Source: Bacillota bacterium (lineage in GTDB: Bacteria; Bacillota; Clostridia; Clostridiales; Clostridiaceae). Taken from it: 17,159 bases of DNA. Location: assembly GCA_023440105.1 (NCBI GenBank), contig JAEXSY010000282.1, positions 1 through 17,159 on the forward strand, given 5' to 3'. The notes under the pieces were generated by a model that worked only from the letters and a program-made list of their open reading frames with translations, was not told the DNA's origin and did no database searches. Made by a program: the position numbers and the translations under genes. Shown in pieces: positions 7,614 to 15,833 of the stretch (its first letter is position 1; every line of letters starts with the position of its first letter).

Positions 7614-7837
7614 AGTGGTACTCCTTCATCCTTAAATAAATTTAAGTTAATACTTAGTTCTTTATTTGAATCTTCCCTAAGAGTTTTAATATCAACAACA
7701 AAACTTTTATCTTCATCTATAAGTTTTACTTCAATAAGATTAAATATTTCAAAAATATCTATTACAGAAATACTTTTACCTCCTAAATATATTGGCAAAT
7801 TGGAACTTACTCTATTTTTAAGTGTTAGAATATCCAT
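7607..7837 (-). CDS. Small first protein of the ABC-3C operon, unknown function
   Basis: I choose the ATG at 7837 because a strong AGGGGG ribosome binding site lies 5 bases upstream. The more distal ATG at 7855 would place that site inside the coding region. The product is 76 residues (MDILTLKNRVSSNLP at the start), an alpha/beta-looking soluble protein without a recognised motif. Its stop codon overlaps the effector start, so translation is coupled. The position suggests an extra middle component or an inhibitor of the effector. A TATAAT on this strand at 7902-7907 is a possible -10, but no convincing -35 is seen. Confidence 0.65.
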   Translation of the reverse strand: MDILTLKNRVSSNLPIYLGGKSISVIDIFEIFNLIEVKLIDEDKSFVVDIKTLREDSNKELSINLNLFKDEGVPLC

Positions 7838-7883
7838 ATTTACCCCCTTCAACAATAAAATCTATTATGTATTACTATCATTG

Positions 7884-8012
7884 TTATTTTTTATTAAACA
7901 GATTATAAAAATATTCCTTCCCTAATATCATCATTATCCCATATACCTGGATACTATAATCATTATACTCTTCATCGGCAAATTCTGTATCATTATCAAG
8001 AAAACTTTTTTT
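7884..8012 (-). pseudogene. Coding remnant without start, upstream of the ABC-3C operon
   Basis: The frame is open for about 42 codons from a TGA to the TAA at 7884-7886. It reads like real protein: SFLDNDTEFADEEYNDYSIQ, then a hydrophobic GIMMILGKEYFYNLFNKK tail. There is no start codon with a ribosome binding site. An ATG in another frame lies just upstream, separated by a run of seven A, so a one-base slip could have broken a small gene. Its function is unknown. The stretch 8013-8100 shows nothing else. Confidence 0.35.
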
Positions 8013-8100
8013 CTCTCAAAGGCATATATAGTGTAAAAGCATACTGACTATAAAACTGTTAATTTCTTTAATACCAAAAAAATCGCATAATTAGCTTACT

Positions 8101-9192
8101 TCAAGCCTCTCTAGCTTTTTTTATAATACTCTTTAAATTCATATATGCTATAACATTGTTAATCGGATCTTTCTCTAGGGCATAGTTAGACTTATTGCAG
8201 ATTTCATCAACTTTATCCACAAGTTCTCTTATTACGCTAACTAATTTGTTGTTACTATATTGCTCTGTGACATTCACAAAACAATCATCAAAAACATCTC
8301 TAGCAATCGCATATGATTTACTATATGGTTGATAATTAACATTTATTATTCTTCCATTTGTTAATAATTCTATATAGCCAATATGCTTGTGGGTGCTACT
8401 GTTTTTCTTAGTGATTTTATAAACCGGTATTTCATATATTAATACTGATTTAAATTCTTCAGGCTTTAAAATACTCTCTTTCAATATATCGTCAGTAATA
8501 ATACCTGCTTTAACTTTTATTGTTTTGATAAACTTTTCTTTTAGCTCCACTTTATGCTCTTTGGAATACATCCACATATCACCGTATTCTTTTTTAAAAT
8601 CACTTAATATATTATGTAACTCAGACTTCTCCAAAATCATTTTATATTTATCGCATTCTTCTTTATCATCAAATATACTTTCTAACTCTTTTTCTCTTCG
8701 TCTTTCAATTTCTTCAAAAGCTTTCTCACAATTAGCAAGAAAGCCTGAAAGACTTGGCATTACAATATTACACGTTGCTTCATTGTTTCTTTTACGCTTA
8801 GAGTTGCTATCTACTTGTATATCTTTCTCTATAAAAGTAAGCTCAACTTCATCTAGTTGCATATAAGGAACTCCACTAATATTACAATTCCCTACTTTTA
8901 TTCCATATTCCTTGGCTATATTTGAAACTGTCTTAATTCTATAACTTAGTAATTCATACATCTTATCCTTTCCTTTTAATTCTTTTCCTTTTTGATATGG
9001 TTTCAAGTATTCTTCTGGAATTACAAATGAATCTATTTCAGACTCAAATTCAAGGAAACTCTCACAAAAATCTATTATTACATTGTACTTTTTGTTTTTA
9101 TCAAATTCATTGATTCTCTCATCGATTTTTTTGTGAATCTTACTCTCAAATTCTTTATCAACTAGATTAGTATCTTCAATTATAAATTTCAC
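8101..9192 (-). CDS. Unknown protein, third gene of the decaying operon
   Basis: The start is GTG (9192) with a strong GGGAGGAG ribosome binding site; GTGA overlaps the stop of the preceding gene by 4 bases, so translation is coupled. The product has 363 residues, is soluble, with charged helical stretches around residues 145-225 and a more beta-rich segment near 240-290 (YEIPVYKITKKNSSTHKHIG). I recognise no catalytic motif and do not know the family. It is the only undamaged gene of its operon. It could be a defence, regulatory or maintenance component of the island; nothing in the sequence decides. Confidence 0.75.
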   Translation of the reverse strand: MKFIIEDTNLVDKEFESKIHKKIDERINEFDKNKKYNVIIDFCESFLEFESEIDSFVIPEEYLKPYQKGKELKGKDKMYELLSYRIKTVSNIAKEYGIKVGNCNISGVPYMQLDEVELTFIEKDIQVDSNSKRKRNNEATCNIVMPSLSGFLANCEKAFEEIERRREKELESIFDDKEECDKYKMILEKSELHNILSDFKKEYGDMWMYSKEHKVELKEKFIKTIKVKAGIITDDILKESILKPEEFKSVLIYEIPVYKITKKNSSTHKHIGYIELLTNGRIINVNYQPYSKSYAIARDVFDDCFVNVTEQYSNNKLVSVIRELVDKVDEICNKSNYALEKDPINNVIAYMNLKSIIKKAREA

Positions 9193-10181
9193 TTAATCTC
9201 CTCCCTACCCTCTAATTCTTTATAGAAACCAGTTATTTCTTTATAGAATTCAGATTTATTATAAAACTTCTCAACGTAATCACAATATTTTAAAATGAGC
9301 TCCTTTTCCTCATCACTGGCATCCGATATCGACCGCAATTCATTAACATACAGCAAAGTTTTATTAATATACTCCCATTTATCTAGATGGCTTCTAATCT
9401 TTTGTTCTGTTTTCTGCTTCTTCAGCAATTCTTCTTTGTCTATCTTAGCTTGTTCTTCTCGTATCCTATCTTCTTCCCATTTTTTGATTTGTTTTTTCCG
9501 TTCTTCATCCTTTTTTATCTTTTCTTTATCAATAATAGCCTTTTTAGATATTGCATCATCTCTTAATTTATGTAGCAAATCTACTAGTTTACTCACAATA
9601 TTATCAGAATTATTTATCTCAATAGTATGTAATAATCCCCAACTTTCCTTTACATTGTTGTCTTTATTTTTTTCAAAAATTTCAAAGTATAAATCTCCAG
9701 TATACTCTAATTCATATAAAGGAGTCATTTTTCTGTTTTCTAGGTTAATTTTATTTCTTAGCTTGGCCTGCTTCTCAAATAATCAACATTTATATCTGCT
9801 TTCCAGCAACGTAAACATAGTGTTATCGTTGTTTTCCGTACTATCTACGTACACATCCCCACCCATTTTAGATATACACTTTATAAATATATTCATGAAT
9901 TTATAAGCCTTTCCCCTAAGCCTTTCTGAAGTGTTAATATCCAATACAATAGTATTTTTATTATTTGAATGCGTGTCAAGCTCATTCTTGAGCTTCCACT
10001 GTATTTTGAACGGTAAGTACTCGAGATAATTATATTTACTTATACTTTTTCTATTATTCATCTCACAATTATGCTCTTCAATCATTTTACAGTAATTCTT
10101 TTCAGCTATCATAGCCTTAATCATTTGGGATAATGTATTTAATGCAGCTTCATTATATATATCTATTTCACTATTTTTCAT
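9189..10181 (-). pseudogene. Coiled-coil protein of unknown function, interrupted by an in-frame TGA
   Basis: Two open segments lie in one frame: 132 codons from ATG 10181 to TGA (9783-9785), then 18 open codons and a further 179-codon ORF from ATG 9728 to 9189. Reading through the TGA gives about 330 residues. The layout is a folded N-terminal part with YKFMNIFIKCISKMGGDVYV, a second beta part with YELEYTGDLYFEIF, a long charged coiled coil (about residues 215-265), and a small helical end. The second ATG has no ribosome binding site, which argues against two real genes. The first ATG is preceded by AAGGATG and overlaps the upstream gene by 11 bases. I recall unannotated bacterial proteins with this layout but know no function. 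Confidence 0.6.
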
Positions 10182-11828
10182 TATAACTACCATCCTTTTG
10201 AAAGCTAAACCCAGCACGATACATTGCATCTATTAAAGATTCAAGATCATCGTCATTTTTGACTTTTTCAGGAATTAAATATCTAACTTTACTATCCTGG
10301 ACAATAGTAGCTAATCCTTGCATAAAAGCTGAAACTGTTGGATAATCAAAGATACTAACATATGTATCTCCATTGTCTCCATAATATACCCCTCTATAAT
10401 TAAACCAAGATTCAATTTTGTTAATATGAATTCCTATTATAAAACTTCTTATCGATGATAATACATTAATTGTATTTACCATTTTTTCTTTTAGTATGTT
10501 CTTTCTATTAGTATCAGTAAAATCTACTGATAATTTTAATTTTAGCTTTAATTGTTTGCAGGTATTATGTAAAGCTACAATATCGTCTATACTTGAAAAT
10601 AAAAACTCTTTTCCTTTGGCTCCTTTAATATTACCATTTATGATAGCAATTTTAGTACTTGTGAATCTGCTAATCCTTTCTCCAATACCAGATAACTATC
10701 AAAAAAGTCTTCCTTATTATAGCCTACTGCTTTATAAGGTGACTGAAATTCTACTAAACTAGGAGCTCCATATGTCTTAAAACTAATTTGCATATTTTTA
10801 ATTGTATCTTCTAAAAGCTTTTTATTCTTCCATACCTCATCATTATTTTTTAAGTAAGATAATCTTAATACATAGTCTTTTCCTGGATCCTCTTTTATCA
10901 AGCCATTAAAGGTCTCAACATATTTACTTGTAGCCACTATTTCAATTGGATAATTTATATTAGATATTTGGACTGGGACAAAAACACGCTTTCTTTTTGA
11001 TAACTTTACTTTATTTGACTCAATACAAAGCTGAACATATTCTGGCCAATAATCTAAATCATTAATATCATCTTTTAACCAGAAATACATTATTAACATT
11101 TCTAGTTCACCTTTATGATCTTTAATAAACTCCCTATGTTCATTTCTAGAATAAATATTATTAATATCAAATGGATTTTCTTGATATCTATAGTCATACT
11201 TGTTTATATAATAAAACTTCTTCTCATCCCTATCATATTCTGCGATTACATAAGTTTCAAAATAATGATATGCTATGTCACTTGCATAACCTAATAAGTT
11301 CACATGATATTCTCTGAATACAGATTTTACCCAATCTACTATTTCATTATCAATATCCTGCATTTCTGAGATAGAAGGTTCTTCAGTTTCATATAATCTA
11401 TATTCCCGTGCCATCACAGATAATTTATTACACAGTATATCGTTCATAGGTACATTTAATTTTTTCTCAATTACGTATTTAGCAATTTTATAATAATCCT
11501 CTTCACTAGAAAACAGATCACTATCACTTATCTCATTATAAGCTTTTTTAACAAAAGTATCTAAACGTTTTCTGTTATCAATATAGTATGAGATTACATA
11601 ATCATATGTTTCTGGGTACTTTTTTTGTAGGTCATTTTTAAGCTTCTCTATTGTCTGTTTTAATTTTTCTTGCTCATAATCATATTCCTCTAAATCTAAG
11701 TAATTATTAAAATAATCTGTTACATATTTAATTGCAATAGCCATATTTTCTGAATGCTTCTTAAAGTCAAATTCATCAATTTTATCTTCCTTTTTCCTCA
11801 TAACAATATACTCTTCCAACTTAAGCAT
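10171..11828 (-). pseudogene. Large unknown protein, first gene of the operon, broken by a frameshift
   Basis: From ATG 11828 (GGAGG 7 bases upstream) a 396-codon frame ends at TAA 10638. A second frame, open from 10695 with no start codon until an internal ATG at 10482 that lacks a ribosome binding site, continues to 10171. One extra base near GAG AAA GGA (10675-10682), for example AAA restored to AAAA, joins them into about 552 residues: LVLEK followed by RISRFTSTKIAIINGNIKG. The first part is helical and charged; the tail alternates strands and helices. It is probably a one-base deletion; a sequencing error or programmed shift is possible. The family and function are unknown to me. Confidence 0.6.
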
Positions 11829-11888
11829 TGCAAATCCTCCATTACTAATTACAATTATGATAAAATATAGAATATCATCATATTAATA

Positions 11889-11917
11889 ATTTTAAAATAT
11901 ACTGAGTATTTTTACAA
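11889..11917 (-). promoter_or_regulatory. Promoter with a palindrome in its spacer
   Basis: On the - strand TTGTAA (11912-11917) and TAAAAT (11889-11894) are separated by exactly 17 bases, about 60 bases before the 396-codon ORF. The spacer contains ATACT-C-AGTAT (11899-11909), an 11-base dyad that would suit a repressor. The rest of 11829-12058 is AT-rich and shows no gene or clear terminator for the recombinases. Confidence 0.5.
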
Positions 11918-12058
11918 TAATTGTGATAAGTACGGTTAAGGATTATCTAGCTTCATAATTAATAGTTTTTTGATATATTATACCCCTTACGCCTATACCG
12001 TTGGAATATTTTTCATTTGTATGGCTGAAACTGAAATCTAATAATACTCAGGATAATT

Positions 12059-13471
12059 CTATGCATTACTATCATGTTCTACATCACTCCCATCATAGAA
12101 CCTAACAATTAATCTTCCATCCTCAAAAATCTCTATGCACTCAAGCACCTTCAGCATCAAGTCAATATCAAACTTCTCTATCAACCTTATCCCTCTATCG
12201 CTTATCTCTAAATACTGCTTAGCCTTTTCCCTAACCCAAGTATCGTCACTCTCACTCTGCAATATCCACTTCTCCCGATAATTATCAATATTTTCTATTA
12301 CTGAGTTCCAAGCACTTATAAAAGCTTTCTCTAGAGTCTCTTCATCAACATGCCTGTTACTACATCCCATAACACCTTTTTTCTTATACCTCTCGCTACA
12401 CTGCCATACATTCCTGATGCCATTGCTACTTGTCCATCCTTTCCTCCCATAGGCCTTACCACAGCTTCCACAAATAATCTTCCCCGAGAAAGGATTCTTC
12501 TCAACATTCATAGAGTAGGCCTTCAGCCCATGCTCCTTCATATACTGCTTCCTTCTTTGAAACTCAAGCTGCGTAGCCTCCCATGCACTTGCATCGATAA
12601 TAGCCTCATGGTCTTCCTCTACACAGTACCTCTGGATTTCTCCCTTATTCTTAACTCTCTTTTTGGTAAGAAAATCTACAGTATAGCTCTTCTGAAGAAT
12701 GGCATCACCCTTATACTTTTCATTCTGTAGAATGCTCTGGAGTGTGCTTACGTGCCACTCTGCTTTTCCATGCCAGTTTTTAACTCCTTCTCTCTCAAAC
12801 ATCTTTTTAATATATTCAACTGTCTTGCCGCTTAGAAATTCCTCGTAGATTCTCTTTACTATCTTTGCCTGCTTTGGGTTTATAATAAGGTTGCCATTTT
12901 CATCATTATCATAGCCTAAGAATCTTTTGGTACTCATCTTGAACTGTCCAGCCTCAAATCTCTTTCTTATTCCCCAGGTGGAGTTTTCGCTTATAGACCT
13001 TGACTCATCCTGTGCTAATGATGATAGTATCGTGAGGAGAACCTCCCCCTTCGCATCTAAAGTATCTATGTTTTCCTTTTCGAATATAACTCCAATACCT
13101 AAGTTCTTAAGTTCTCTTACATATATTAGAGTATCCAGAGTATTGCGTGCGAACCTTGATATAGACTTGGTTATAATAATATCTATTTTCCCATCCCTAC
13201 AGTCCTGAATCATCTGTTTGAATCCATCTCGTTTCTTGGTATTAGTGCCCGTTATAGCCTCATCCGCGTAGATATTTACAAATTCATATAGAGGATTATT
13301 ATTAATGTAGTTCCTGTAATAATTGAGCTGGTTTTCATAGCTTAATAACTGTTCTTCGTGATCTGATGATACCCTGACGTATGCTGCCATCCTCTTTTTC
13401 TGGGGCTGTAGTTGCTCTGCTGCGCTCTCCATACTCACCCTTGCTGGTATAACGGTAATGCTTCTTGCCAT
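12059..13471 (-). CDS. Large serine recombinase (second of a pair)
   Basis: This 470-residue site-specific recombinase has an N-terminal resolvase domain with the nucleophile in YVRVSSD (Ser35) and the SISRFARN arm (103-110). A recombinase domain follows at about 180-290, then a zinc ribbon (Cys334, 337, 358, 370) and a helical C-terminal tail. Such enzymes cut and rejoin at short dyad att sites to excise or integrate elements. A GGAGGAG ribosome binding site fixes the ATG at 13471. The gene begins 137 bases before the end of the first recombinase gene, in another frame. Pairs of this type usually act together; here they sit at one end of a cargo region. Confidence 0.93.
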   Translation of the reverse strand: MARSITVIPARVSMESAAEQLQPQKKRMAAYVRVSSDHEEQLLSYENQLNYYRNYINNNPLYEFVNIYADEAITGTNTKKRDGFKQMIQDCRDGKIDIIITKSISRFARNTLDTLIYVRELKNLGIGVIFEKENIDTLDAKGEVLLTILSSLAQDESRSISENSTWGIRKRFEAGQFKMSTKRFLGYDNDENGNLIINPKQAKIVKRIYEEFLSGKTVEYIKKMFEREGVKNWHGKAEWHVSTLQSILQNEKYKGDAILQKSYTVDFLTKKRVKNKGEIQRYCVEEDHEAIIDASAWEATQLEFQRRKQYMKEHGLKAYSMNVEKNPFSGKIICGSCGKAYGRKGWTSSNGIRNVWQCSERYKKKGVMGCSNRHVDEETLEKAFISAWNSVIENIDNYREKWILQSESDDTWVREKAKQYLEISDRGIRLIEKFDIDLMLKVLECIEIFEDGRLIVRFYDGSDVEHDSNA

Positions 13472-14630
13472 TTCTTATCTCCTCCTCTATTACTGTTGGT
13501 TGTGTTAAATCTATGTGCTTTAATATAATGTCTCTTTCAATGTCCTCCTCAAATATCCTTATTCCTTTACATGCTACAACTCCATTTTTAAGATAGGTGC
13601 TGCATATCCACTGTACTTTTCTGTTATGAACATATCTTCTGTGGAGTGCTTTCCCACAATGAGGGCAGTAGAGTAAGCCACTGTATTTATATCTTTTGTT
13701 ATAAACGGCAGTACCTTCACTACCCAGATTTCTCTTCTTAATCTTTTCATCAAGGATAGTCTGCACTCTGTCCCAATCCTCTCTAGAAATAATAGCTGGA
13801 TGATTTTCACTTATATAGTAGCTCTGAAGCTCTCCTTTATTCCTTACTGTTCTGTTTCTTTTATCTTCTGGTGTGTAGTATTTCTGCAGGATAAAATCTC
13901 CTTTATACTTTTCATTCCTGAGCATATTGTTTATTGTGCTATCATGCCATGAACCACCAGTCACCGTAGGTATTCCTTCCTTATTAAATATCTTCGCAAT
14001 GGCTATTGTGCTGATACCCTTTAAGTAAAGATTGAATATCCTTTTTACTATCTTTGCTTCTTCATGATTTATCACAAGATCCCCTGCATCATCTATGTCA
14101 TATCCCATAAACCTGCTGGTGTTTATTGTGAAGTCTCCTCTTTCGAATTTCTTTCTCACAGACCATTTAATATTCTCACTGGTACTCCTTGATTCTTCCT
14201 GAGCAAATGAAGCCATTACTGTCAGCATTAACTCTCCATCACTTGATAGTGTATTTATCCTCTCCTCCTCGAAAAAAATACCGACACCAAACTCTTTAAG
14301 TTCTCTTGCGAACTTTAGAACGGTGACGGTATTTCTTGCTAAACGCGATATTGATTTTACTATTATAAGGTCTATCTTTCCTTGATGTGCATCCTCTATC
14401 ATCTTCTGAAACCCAGGTCTGTTCTCATAACACCCTGTGAGACCTTGGTCTGAGTAAATTCCTACAAATTCATATTCAGGGTTAGAATTTATAAGCCTTT
14501 CATAGGCTGCTGTCTGATTCTCAAGGGAATCAGCTTGAGAAAGGCTGTCTGTGGAAACCCTGACATAAGCACAAGTTCTTAGCTTCTTGGGGGATAAAGG
14601 CTCTATTGGTTTAATTATTTTAACTCTCAA
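13335..14630 (-). CDS. Large serine recombinase (first of a pair)
   Basis: The 431-residue protein has the same architecture: nucleophile in YVRVSTD (Ser26), SISRLARN (93-100), recombinase domain about 170-280, zinc ribbon Cys322, 325, 343, 354. It starts with TTG at 14630, with AAGGAG about 11 bases upstream, a slightly long spacing. It is shorter than most relatives: after the ribbon and a short helix, the last 45 codons run out of frame over the start of the next recombinase, giving a basic tail (SIRQGIIRSRRTVIKL). It may supply part of the DNA-binding complex rather than a complete integrase alone. Confidence 0.92.
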   Translation of the reverse strand: MRVKIIKPIEPLSPKKLRTCAYVRVSTDSLSQADSLENQTAAYERLINSNPEYEFVGIYSDQGLTGCYENRPGFQKMIEDAHQGKIDLIIVKSISRLARNTVTVLKFARELKEFGVGIFFEEERINTLSSDGELMLTVMASFAQEESRSTSENIKWSVRKKFERGDFTINTSRFMGYDIDDAGDLVINHEEAKIVKRIFNLYLKGISTIAIAKIFNKEGIPTVTGGSWHDSTINNMLRNEKYKGDFILQKYYTPEDKRNRTVRNKGELQSYYISENHPAIISREDWDRVQTILDEKIKKRNLGSEGTAVYNKRYKYSGLLYCPHCGKALHRRYVHNRKVQWICSTYLKNGVVACKGIRIFEEDIERDIILKHIDLTQPTVIEEEIRNGKKHYRYTSKGEYGERSRATTAPEKEDGSIRQGIIRSRRTVIKL

Positions 14631-14664
14631 AGCAGCTTCACACTCCTTTCTTTTTTCTCATTAC

Positions 14665-14695
14665 TATATATCACTCTAGGTTCCTATTAAGTCAA
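14665..14695 (-). promoter_or_regulatory. Possible recombinase promoter
   Basis: On the - strand TTGACT (14690-14695) and TATATA (14665-14670) lie before the TTG start at 14630. The 19-base spacing is longer than ideal, so this is tentative. Confidence 0.3.
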
Positions 14696-14704
14696 GCAAA
14701 ATGG

Positions 14705-14740
14705 CAGTTTCCAGCAATAGTTTTGGGGAACATTTTAAAG
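14705..14740. other. Candidate recombination (att) site, right end of island
   Basis: GGGAACAT (14726-14733) with its flank GTTTTG...TTTTAAAG matches, in inverted orientation, the site at 3678-3698 (19 of 21 bases). At the mirrored position (14705-14712) CAGTTTCC matches the expected arm at 5 of 8 bases. It lies 90 bases upstream of the first recombinase gene, where an att site is expected. The alternative is an operator for the recombinase genes. Confidence 0.35.
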
Positions 14741-14742
14741 AC

Positions 14743-14780
14743 AAAAAAATAGCCTGTATAGGTAGATTCCTAAAACAGGT
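14743..14780 (-). terminator. Terminator after the small-gene operon
   Basis: On the - strand CCTGT ... ACAGG (with an inner TAGG/CCTA pairing) is followed by CTA and seven T. It would stop transcripts from the 46- and 87-residue genes before the recombinases, or act as an attenuator. Confidence 0.6.
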
Positions 14781-14847
14781 TACATATTTTATATGTTATT
14801 TCTCTTCAATAGCATTTTCTCTTAAAATCACTTTATATTCAATAGTA

Positions 14848-14988
14848 CTATTCTTCATCATAAGTAAGACACTCTTCTATTAGGAAAGTACCTATTTCTT
14901 CAGCTTCTAATGTTTCCAGCATAGCTGCATTAGAGTCTTCATACTCCCCTATAACTCTATTGTTCTTAATTACAACATACTTTTTCAA
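14848..14988 (-). CDS. Small acidic protein with TTG start (46 aa)
   Basis: A GAGGGTG ribosome binding site lies 5-6 bases before TTG at 14988; the frame reads MKKYVVIKNNRVIGEYEDSN, then AAMLETLEAEEIGTFLIEECLTYDEE. It begins as a short beta hairpin (KYVVIKNNRVIGEY) and ends strongly acidic. Very small proteins of this kind are common beside clostridial serine recombinases and phage genes; the role is unknown. It lies about 80 bases downstream of the 87-residue gene, in the same direction, and is probably in one transcript with it. Confidence 0.7.
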   Translation of the reverse strand: MKKYVVIKNNRVIGEYEDSNAAMLETLEAEEIGTFLIEECLTYDEE

Positions 14989-15066
14989 TCAAACACCCTC
15001 TATAAATATTTAATACCAACTAATATTATATCAGCAATTTAACTATTTAAAAGAAGCAAATTTCTC

Positions 15067-15330
15067 TCATATCCTCCACAATACCCATTTACATTCCGTA
15101 GGTAGATATTTAAGCTCGAATATCTTCTCTATGTAGCCAATAACGCTCTGGCATCTATAAATAATTATAGGTAGTCCTGCCTGCTTAATTTTTTCTGAAG
15201 AACTCACTTTATTTATATTGAATGTAGAAAAGCTTTCATCATCCATCTGCATTCTAAATCTTGTAGGATGGATACTGCCATCTTTATCGGTCCAGGTTAA
15301 TACATCTATTGGTATGTTAACTACTTTCAT
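15067..15330 (-). CDS. Small recombinase-associated protein, unknown function (87 aa)
   Basis: The protein starts MKVVNIPIDVLTWTDKDGSI and continues with PTRFRMQMDDESFSTFNI, then IIIYRCQSVIGYIEKIFELKY and a CKWVLWRI end. This compact beta-rich pattern is one I associate with short proteins encoded beside clostridial large serine recombinases; the function is not known. An exceptionally strong AGGGAGGGAG ribosome binding site precedes the ATG. It heads a small leftward operon with the 46-residue gene. Confidence 0.75.
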   Translation of the reverse strand: MKVVNIPIDVLTWTDKDGSIHPTRFRMQMDDESFSTFNINKVSSSEKIKQAGLPIIIYRCQSVIGYIEKIFELKYLPTECKWVLWRI

Positions 15331-15351
15331 TAGAATCTCCCTCCCTATTTA

Positions 15352-15379
15352 ATTATAACGTATAGAAAGGAATTAGTAA
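15352..15379 (-). promoter_or_regulatory. Promoter of the 87-aa gene
   Basis: On the - strand TATAAT (15352-15357) is preceded after 16 bases by TTACTA (15374-15379). It is about 20 bases before the ribosome binding site. Confidence 0.5.
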
Positions 15380-15421
15380 GGGTATACTAGCTTTATCATG
15401 TTTATCTCTAAATCCACATAT

Positions 15422-15442
15422 ACTCCCTTCGGGGAGTTTTTT
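15422..15442 (+). terminator. Terminator-type hairpin before the RNA array
   Basis: ACTCCC pairs with GGGAGT around a short TTCG-type loop, followed by six T. No rightward gene precedes it, so it may close an unseen short RNA or insulate the array that follows. Confidence 0.65.
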
Positions 15443-15499
15443 ATGTATTTTTCCGATATTGTTCACATTCATTTAATCATTTATTTATATAATTGTTTT

Positions 15500-15641
15500 A
15501 CAGTGAGTTTTCTCATTGGTTCCTTACATATAGGCTGGAGAGTAAAATAGAAGGTGCTCTCTAGTCTATGATTTAGTAATTATCTAATTCTTACATATAA
15601 ACCAGAGGTTATTCATCTCCTTTTTACCTCTGGTTCTTTTA
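15500..15641 (+). ncRNA. Small-RNA cassette 1 (two hairpins)
   Basis: A possible -10 TATAAT lies at 15488-15493. The transcript would hold a small hairpin (15501-15517), then GGCTGGAGAG with CTCTCTAGTC (15533-15566, two G-T pairs; loop contains GAAGGTG). A linker leads to the 3' hairpin AACCAGAGGT/ACCTCTGGTT (15600-15635), perfect over 10 bp, with the loop TATTCATCTCCTTTTT and a T-rich end. The CTCCTTT in the loop is complementary to Shine-Dalgarno sequences. No ORF is present. Confidence 0.55.
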
Positions 15642-15664
15642 TTTCCAGAATATTTTGATTATGA

Positions 15665-15670
15665 TATAAT
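15665..15670 (+). promoter_or_regulatory. -10 element of cassette 2
   Basis: TATAAT lies about 35 bases before the cassette 2 hairpin. A weak -35 TTTCCA (15642-15647) is 17 bases upstream. This cassette lacks the CGATTACTT box but keeps the TTTC-AGAATATTTT-ATTAT block that precedes the box in the others. Confidence 0.5.
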
Positions 15671-15676
15671 AATTTT

Positions 15677-15752
15677 GTAATGATTCCATTACACCTACAT
15701 CCAAAGACCAGAGGTTTTGTGTTTCCTTAACTCCTTTGCCTCTGGTCTTATT
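15677..15752 (+). ncRNA. Small-RNA cassette 2
   Basis: It is a predicted RNA of about 75 bases: an unpaired leader (AATGATTCCATTACACC...) and a terminator hairpin AAGACCAGAGG/CCTCTGGTCTT (15704-15714 with 15739-15749), 11 bp without mismatch. The 24-base loop contains TTTCCTTAACTCCTTTG, with two stretches able to pair with a ribosome binding site. Confidence 0.6.
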
Positions 15753-15777
15753 ATTATCTGAATTTTTTAATTAAAAT

Positions 15778-15827
15778 CGATTACTTCCCAGCATCTAACT
15801 TTGATAGTTTATTTTATTTGATATACT
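15778..15827 (+). promoter_or_regulatory. Conserved box and -10 of cassette 3
   Basis: CGATTACTT (15778-15786) is 44 bases before TATACT (15822-15827). TTGATA (15801-15806) is a possible -35 with a short 15-base spacer. The same box recurs at fixed spacing before cassettes 4, 5 and 6. Confidence 0.55.
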
Positions 15828-15833
15828 TAAATT

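Noticed and set aside
9783..9785. Selenocysteine or recoded TGA
   Set aside because: No obvious SECIS-like hairpin right after the TGA and no redox context; a nonsense mutation is simpler.
14701..14883. 60-codon ORF on the + strand
   Set aside because: No ribosome binding site; it runs antisense over a terminator and the 46-residue gene, which has a much better start signal.
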